NCBI GenBank assembly: GCA_024704765.1
Contig: JAKMXF010000111.1
Location: forward strand, 1,132,619 to 1,196,618
Reading direction: 5' to 3'
DNA length: 64,000 nucleotides
Source: Oopsacas minuta
Taxonomy: Eukaryota; Porifera; Hexactinellida; Lyssacinosida; Leucopsacidae
Part shown: one piece after another, positions 59,633 through 64,000 of the stretch
Position numbering within the stretch: the first letter of the stretch is position 1
Layout: every line of letters starts with the position of its first letter
Notes under the pieces: generated by a model
Told to the model about the DNA's origin: nothing
The model's input: the letters and a program-made list of their open reading frames with translations, nothing else
The model's database searches: none
Position numbers and translations under genes: made by a program

Positions 59633-59978
59633 GACACAAGTTCTTACTCTTGATAACATATATCTGACTTTTTCAGGTAAATTCACGCGCAGTCCGTAGA
59701 AATGATGACATGACGCAAAAACTTGGTTAGCTCCTCATAATATGATAAACATCCTAGAAGAATGAAAGTTAGCTGATAATAAGAATTTCCTTACCTGAAC
59801 TAATACTGAGCTAATTTCATGTAATGTATTCAATTTGTAGGTTTAGGACTTGTGTTTTCTAATAGCTGTTAAATTCATTGAAGATAAATACCGTCGTTCT
59901 TGTTATCATATTTAAACTAAGTCATTTTCCTAGCATAGAGATAAGATCGGCTCTTCCGTACATAATGTATACTCTAGA

Positions 59979-61106
59979 TTGGATAATCTGACGCATTCGT
60001 ACAAATATGTTTATCTGCCAATATGCTGTATAGATGGCCTTATGTTGAGAACTAATCGGTGTTTGGCTAAATTTAAATTCTTCCTTACGGAATTACAACA
60101 TACTTTTCAAGATGGGCCTCTCAGTCCTCAGCTGGACAATCTCATCCTACTGCTGGTAACCTCAGAGATAACTCCTGAGGATTTCTTTACACGTTTACTG
60201 AGAATTACTGAACACACTTTTGAAGAATTTCAAATCAATATTGTCAAGACAGGACTACCACTCTTGCAAGACGAACTTAGACTTATTATGCCAAAAGATA
60301 TGAATGGACTGTCCTCTAGCTTTCCCCAAAACTCTCACTCCTCATTGTCACAGGAATACAATCCAATTGATGCGGATGGAGAAGTAACTCCAAAGGTTGA
60401 GGTATTAGACTCTAACAATAATCAGCGTGAAATAGGAGAGCTCGTATCTTATTTACGCAAGCCAGATCAAGGTTCGCTAAAGAGAAGTTGTAGCAATTCT
60501 TTATCAATAGATCCTGGAGACACGACTATGGTAAGCACAAGGACCTTACACAAAATAATGCGATTGTCGGAGACTATGATTCCGCTGATGGAAGAGTTGT
60601 ATGACTTATCTACAGACGCGCTTAGCAATGGAAATAACAAAGATATCAGTGATACAGAATCTAATGATTCTGAAAATCAACTAGACCCTGATGTGGATTT
60701 GAATAGTCTGGATCGATCCATGAGTGATTCATCTACTCAGAAAGAGAGCATTGAATTATGCAAGAATTGCAATCGTCGTTCATTATTTAAGTGCATCTGC
60801 CAACGAGTTAGCTACTGCACAGTTTTTTGCCAAGACAAAGACAGAGAAGTTCACAATAGAGATTGCTTATGTTCCAGTTCGTATGATCAACCTGTCATAA
60901 TACAGCGTGCAATATTAGATAGAAATTCGCATGAACAACGCATGATTATTATTCCAAACGGTGATTCTAATTCTATGAGTACTAATAACATATCTCCTAG
61001 CATACCAATACTGCCCTCCAGTACTTCTATATTTTTCCAAGCACTCCCTATTAGGACAACAGTACCTACCACACCTATATGTTCTATAACGCAGCCTCTA
61101 AAGTAA
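59979..61106 (+). CDS. TAFH (NHR1) - MYND protein, ETO/MTG (CBFA2T) family
   Basis: The frame is open from 59979; the first ATG in frame is 60042 (354 residues). Two acceptor-like sites (CTAG at 59977, TATAG at 60033) suggest a missing 5' exon. The TAFH/NHR1 domain (KFKFFLTELQHTF...LILLLVTSEITPEDFFTRLL...LPLLQDELRL) starts about residue 5 of the ATG form and matches that of RUNX1T1/Nervy. A MYND zinc finger (about 239-275) has all eight ligands, CKNC..CIC..YC..FC..H..C, with C-x-C in place of the usual C-x2-C. ETO proteins are transcriptional corepressors that bind HDAC-NCoR complexes through MYND. The tetramerising NHR2 helix is not visible between the domains. Confidence 0.72.
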   Translation: MDNLTHSYKYVYLPICCIDGLMLRTNRCLAKFKFFLTELQHTFQDGPLSPQLDNLILLLVTSEITPEDFFTRLLRITEHTFEEFQINIVKTGLPLLQDELRLIMPKDMNGLSSSFPQNSHSSLSQEYNPIDADGEVTPKVEVLDSNNNQREIGELVSYLRKPDQGSLKRSCSNSLSIDPGDTTMVSTRTLHKIMRLSETMIPLMEELYDLSTDALSNGNNKDISDTESNDSENQLDPDVDLNSLDRSMSDSSTQKESIELCKNCNRRSLFKCICQRVSYCTVFCQDKDREVHNRDCLCSSSYDQPVIIQRAILDRNSHEQRMIIIPNGDSNSMSTNNISPSIPILPSSTSIFFQALPIRTTVPTTPICSITQPLK

Positions 61107-62041
61107 ATAATTCTGTAATTATGCTTTTTGTTCTATTTACAAGTTCGCACCTAATGATAGCTTAGCTAGAATTGATTCCTATTGAAATCCTTTATATTTC
61201 AGACGTATTCTTAATAATTATTTGTGTTGTTGACCTTGGATTTCAATTATTATAATTACGAGCCGCTTCGCTTGCTCGTGTTGTGCAGGTTGTGAACACT
61301 TTGTGTTCGCATGGGACTAGGTACTTAGTGCCTCGAATTTGGCAAAGTATAAAAATTGCAAAATGAATTAATAAATATATATTTCAACGAGTTTTTATAA
61401 CATGGATTATTGCCAATATATTTACCCGACGTAGAAAAGTAATCTTTCCCTCGAGATATCCATTATATCCCTATCTCTAATTGAGATATGCAGTAATTTG
61501 AAATTTCACAACTAATTCAAAGAGTGAGTATTTTTATTGAGATGATAGAGTATGTTCTCTAATTATTAAAATTATTGTTAGGCCACACACGGATTGCTTG
61601 AATTTCATTTTTTTTGATTCCCTTATTTGATGGCCCGCATCTTCCCAAGTTCTGTACAAGGAAAGCGTATCTCTGGATCATAGACGTTGGAATAGGATAG
61701 CCTGGCTTGGGTCACGGCCTCCTTGCCCATTTATCCAATTATCATCATCTTAGAGTGACTGGTTTGAGTCCCCACTCGCCTTCTAGCGCAACTGCCCTGT
61801 ATAGTATGGCTGTTTCTTTCTCTTACTTTACGAAGTAATACTTATTAATCTAGTCACCAACTCGCAACTGCCTGCCCTGATTTGCAACTGGGTGATAAAT
61901 ATTTGAGCTACGTATATTATACTCTACGACCAATTCCTCTGTATATTTGCATGTCCTGTCGTGCCATAACTGGTCTGCGAATATTGCTTATAATTCATGT
62001 CGGCCTTAATTGTCCCGCCCCTGACTATTTACAGCGTTATA
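61107..62041. other. Intergenic between TAFH-MYND gene and mariner
   Basis: Contains a run of short triloop hairpins at 61259-61336 and a block CCCTCGAGATATCCATTATA at about 61450 that resembles CCTCGAGGTATCCATTATT at 46.29 kb. No gene is seen. Confidence 0.5.
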
Positions 62042-63370
62042 CGAGGGTAGTCCAAAAAGTTTTTAGAATCTATATGAAAGAATAGTAGGAAATGGATTAT
62101 TTTTTTATAGTTTCTCGAAGTAAATACCAGATGACTGTATGCATAAATCCATCCTTCTAAACCAACTTTCAAAACAATTTTCCCAGTCTTCTTTGGTTAG
62201 GTCTTGGAGGGCCCCATTATAAGCCAGTCTTGCCTCTTCTGCACTATCGAAATGAACCCCTTGATCTTCTTTTTTAGTTTAGGGAAAAGAAAGAAGACGC
62301 ATGGCGCCAAATCTGGGGAATATGCTGGATGGGGTATCAATTTTATACCATTTTCTGCAAAGAAATCCATTGTTAAAGCTGCCTTGTGTGCACTTGCATT
62401 GTCATGGTGCCATTGAAGTGAGGTGAGGTAGGCTTTAGGATGTAAAATGCTCCACTTTTCTATCACCTGAGGCATGCAAATGTTGACATACCAACTCGCA
62501 GTTACAGTCTTTTGCTCTATAAGGGGAATAGTAGCAACATGTCCCTTTTTAGAGAGGAAACTGGCGACCATTTGCTTGTTGCCACTTCGTGCACGTCTCA
62601 ATTTTTGAGGGAGATCATCATCTGGAAAAAGCCAAACTGAAGATTGTTGCTTCGTCTCTGGGTCATATTGGTAAATCCAAGTCTCATCTCCCGTAATTAA
62701 TGTATTCAATAACTTTGAACGACCATGATCGAATTTTCTGATCATAAATTTGCACCAATCCACTCGAGTTGTCATTTGTTCTTCAGAAAGTTTGTGTGGA
62801 ATCCAACGTGCAGCCACTTTCCTCACCAAGAGATGTTCATGAAGTATGGCATGGAGGCTTCCTCTGCTGATGTCTAAATAACTCATTATTTCGTCAATTA
62901 TGATTCGACGCTCATTTTTGATTATTTTCTTAACTTTCTGGATATTTTCTGGGTTAACCGCATCTGCAGGACGTCCTGATCGCATCTCATCACTTAGAGT
63001 CTTTCGTCCACGGTTAAATTCACCGTACCAGTTGTACACTGTAGCCAAAGATGGTGATTTTTCTCCAAATGTGTCCTGAAGTTGAATATGTGATTCTTTA
63101 GGACTGAGTTTTCTCATAAAGTCATAAAAAATCATTGCGCGAAAGTCCCTCCTTTCCAAATGTAAATCCATGAGGAATAATTAGGTACGAATTTAAAATA
63201 AGAGCCAAGTGCTGACTATATAAGTAGCTGTCAAAAAAGTAATAAAAGATAAAAAGCTTAGATATTTTAACTAGAGTAGTTATAAATAGTGTACTATAGA
63301 TATAAGATGTATTGGTGTGCAAGAAATGAAGTTACAGCATTCATTCTAAAAACTTTTTGGACGACCCTCG
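62042..63370 (-). mobile_element. Mariner element, 1,329 bp, defective
   Basis: Ends CGAGGGTAGTCCAAAAAGTT and, on the other strand, CGAGGGTCGTCCAAAAAGTT form inverted repeats of about 28 bases with one mismatch. TA flanks both ends (62040-62041, 63371-63372). It carries one transposase gene on the minus strand. Confidence 0.93.
62105..63171 (-). pseudogene. Mariner transposase, frameshifted and catalytically broken
   Basis: The ATG frame gives 324 residues with N-terminal helix-turn-helix region (SLATVYNWYGEFNRG, SGRPAD), the WIPHKL motif, first catalytic Asp in GDETWIYQYD and second Asp in HHDNASAH. The third catalytic position, 34 residues further, reads APCVFFLFP where mariners have APSD: Asp is Val (codon 62296-62298). 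Near 62255-62262, at a GGGG run, the frame shifts. The expected C-terminus (EEARLAYNG..., IYFEKL) continues in another frame to a TAA at 62105-62107. Both lesions make this copy inactive. Confidence 0.88.
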
Positions 63371-63372
63371 TA

Positions 63373-64000
63373 GTCCTATCATTGATTTAGTAGATACAAG
63401 TCCACTATTCGAAATATACTATCCGGCAGGGTTGCCGTGGGAATGGGATGGGAAATGGCAATTGAAATTCCTTTCCCACAGCAACCCTGTATACCGGTGA
63501 TTACACTAAACCGTATTTCAAAGTCAGTAGACTAATATGAGTGATATATCATTCAGGGATGATAAATCCGCTCTTAGCCGTGATAAATATATCCCTCTAG
63601 TCATTAAGTCTAACGATAGCCTATGGTCTGACTTTACTCAGGAGTCACTTGCCCATCCACGAGACTTTTGAGGGACCTAGGAAGCCTGGTAAATTTGCAA
63701 CTTAGTCGGATTGTTTTACTTTAATATTCCCGCTCAAATTGGGCGATGTTCTCACATAAAATTAACATAAGACATTATTTTATGAAATTTTTATATTTTT
63801 ACAAATAATAAACTTGTTCTATCTCCACTGACTCCACAAGACAAACATCCTAATATCGGTCATCTCGATTATCTGCGGGCGGTGGAGCTGATACAAGTTC
63901 CTAACTACATAACAGTAGCCTAATGCAAAACATTAAATATAAATGAACAGGGGCGTAGGAGCAGACCCTACACCCCTGAATATACACTTAATCACTTATC
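63373..64000. other. End of window, non-coding
   Basis: Contains the 63-bp foldback at 63427-63489 and a palindromic CAGGGGCGTAGG / CCTACACCCCTG pair at about 63951-63979. No gene is seen. Confidence 0.5.
63427..63489. mobile_element. 63-bp micro-MITE with 8-bp flanking near-duplication
   Basis: CAGGGTTGCCGTGGGAA and TTCCCACAGCAACCCTG are inverted repeats with one mismatch. The flanks CTATCCGG and TATACCGG differ slightly, as expected for an aged 8-bp hAT-type target duplication. Confidence 0.6.

Larger units (their letters stand above)
57050..59977. other. Non-coding interval of 2.9 kb upstream of the TAFH-MYND gene
   Basis: Holds a hairpin-containing stretch at about 57485-57555 related to that at 61.26 kb, a MITE-like left end at about 57985, the elements at 58929-59024 and 59571-59632, and AT-rich sequence. 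A 5' exon of the downstream gene may lie here but was not identified with confidence. Confidence 0.5.

Noticed and set aside
61750-61800. tRNA-like B-box (GGTTTGAGTCCCC)
   Set aside because: The flanking bases do not form a T-arm, and no acceptor or anticodon arm can be drawn.

Overview
The window is nuclear DNA from a small-genome animal. It is AT-rich, with GT-AG introns, genes on both strands with their own flanks, and no operons or Shine-Dalgarno sites. The gene set points to a metazoan: a KLHL20-type BTB-Kelch protein, a DLG5-type MAGUK, a TAFH/MYND (ETO-like) regulator, STIMATE, TRIM-like NHL proteins and an RSPH3 radial-spoke protein, which implies motile cilia. Most coding regions are a single open frame, including BCAS3 (835 codons) and DLG5 (about 1,700 codons). 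Only the TPP1-like, NADSYN1 and KLHL20 genes are clearly split. A compact early-branching invertebrate such as a sponge fits, but this is inference.

Layout. 0.1-5.6 kb (minus): a seven-exon tripeptidyl-peptidase 1 homologue whose 3.4-kb intron holds a plus-strand NHL gene. 6.2-8.2 kb (minus): a second NHL protein and an unrecognised single-pass coiled-coil protein with PPxY motifs. 9.2-13.9 kb: KMT5A (minus), then LSM14 (minus) and RNF113A (plus) head to head. 14.6-15.5 kb: a 943-base assembly gap. 15.6-16.9 kb: a Tc1-type element with perfect termini. 17-24.3 kb (minus): agmatinase-family enzyme, NADSYN1, NDUFA6, RAB7. 25-28 kb: two unrecognised minus-strand ORFs and PRODH (plus). 28.6-45.5 kb: an unbroken run of minus-strand genes: XPR1-like, KLHL20, WDR77, BCAS3, RSPH3, WAC-like and two cyclophilins. 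45.8-50.4 kb: a gene-free island with a 2.1-kb inverted composite built round a 10-bp minisatellite. 50.5-57 kb (plus): STIMATE and DLG5. 60-61 kb (plus): a TAFH-MYND protein. 62-63.4 kb: a defective mariner.

The genes are a mixed set, not one pathway: histone and arginine methylation (KMT5A, WDR77), mRNA handling (LSM14, RNF113A), mitochondrial metabolism (agmatinase family, PRODH, NDUFA6), NAD synthesis, late endosome/lysosome and autophagy (RAB7, BCAS3, TPP1 homologue), phosphate export (XPR1) and cilia (RSPH3). Non-coding DNA is full of short inverted-terminal-repeat elements (MITEs), many bounded by CAGT...ACTG with TA flanks, often inside introns. The most interesting observations are a TPP1-like protein that lacks the catalytic Glu, the inverted composite with clusters of tiny triloop hairpins, a DD37E Tc1 element with overlapping transposase frames, an XPR1-like protein with an eroded SPX region, and a TAFH-MYND protein with no visible NHR2.
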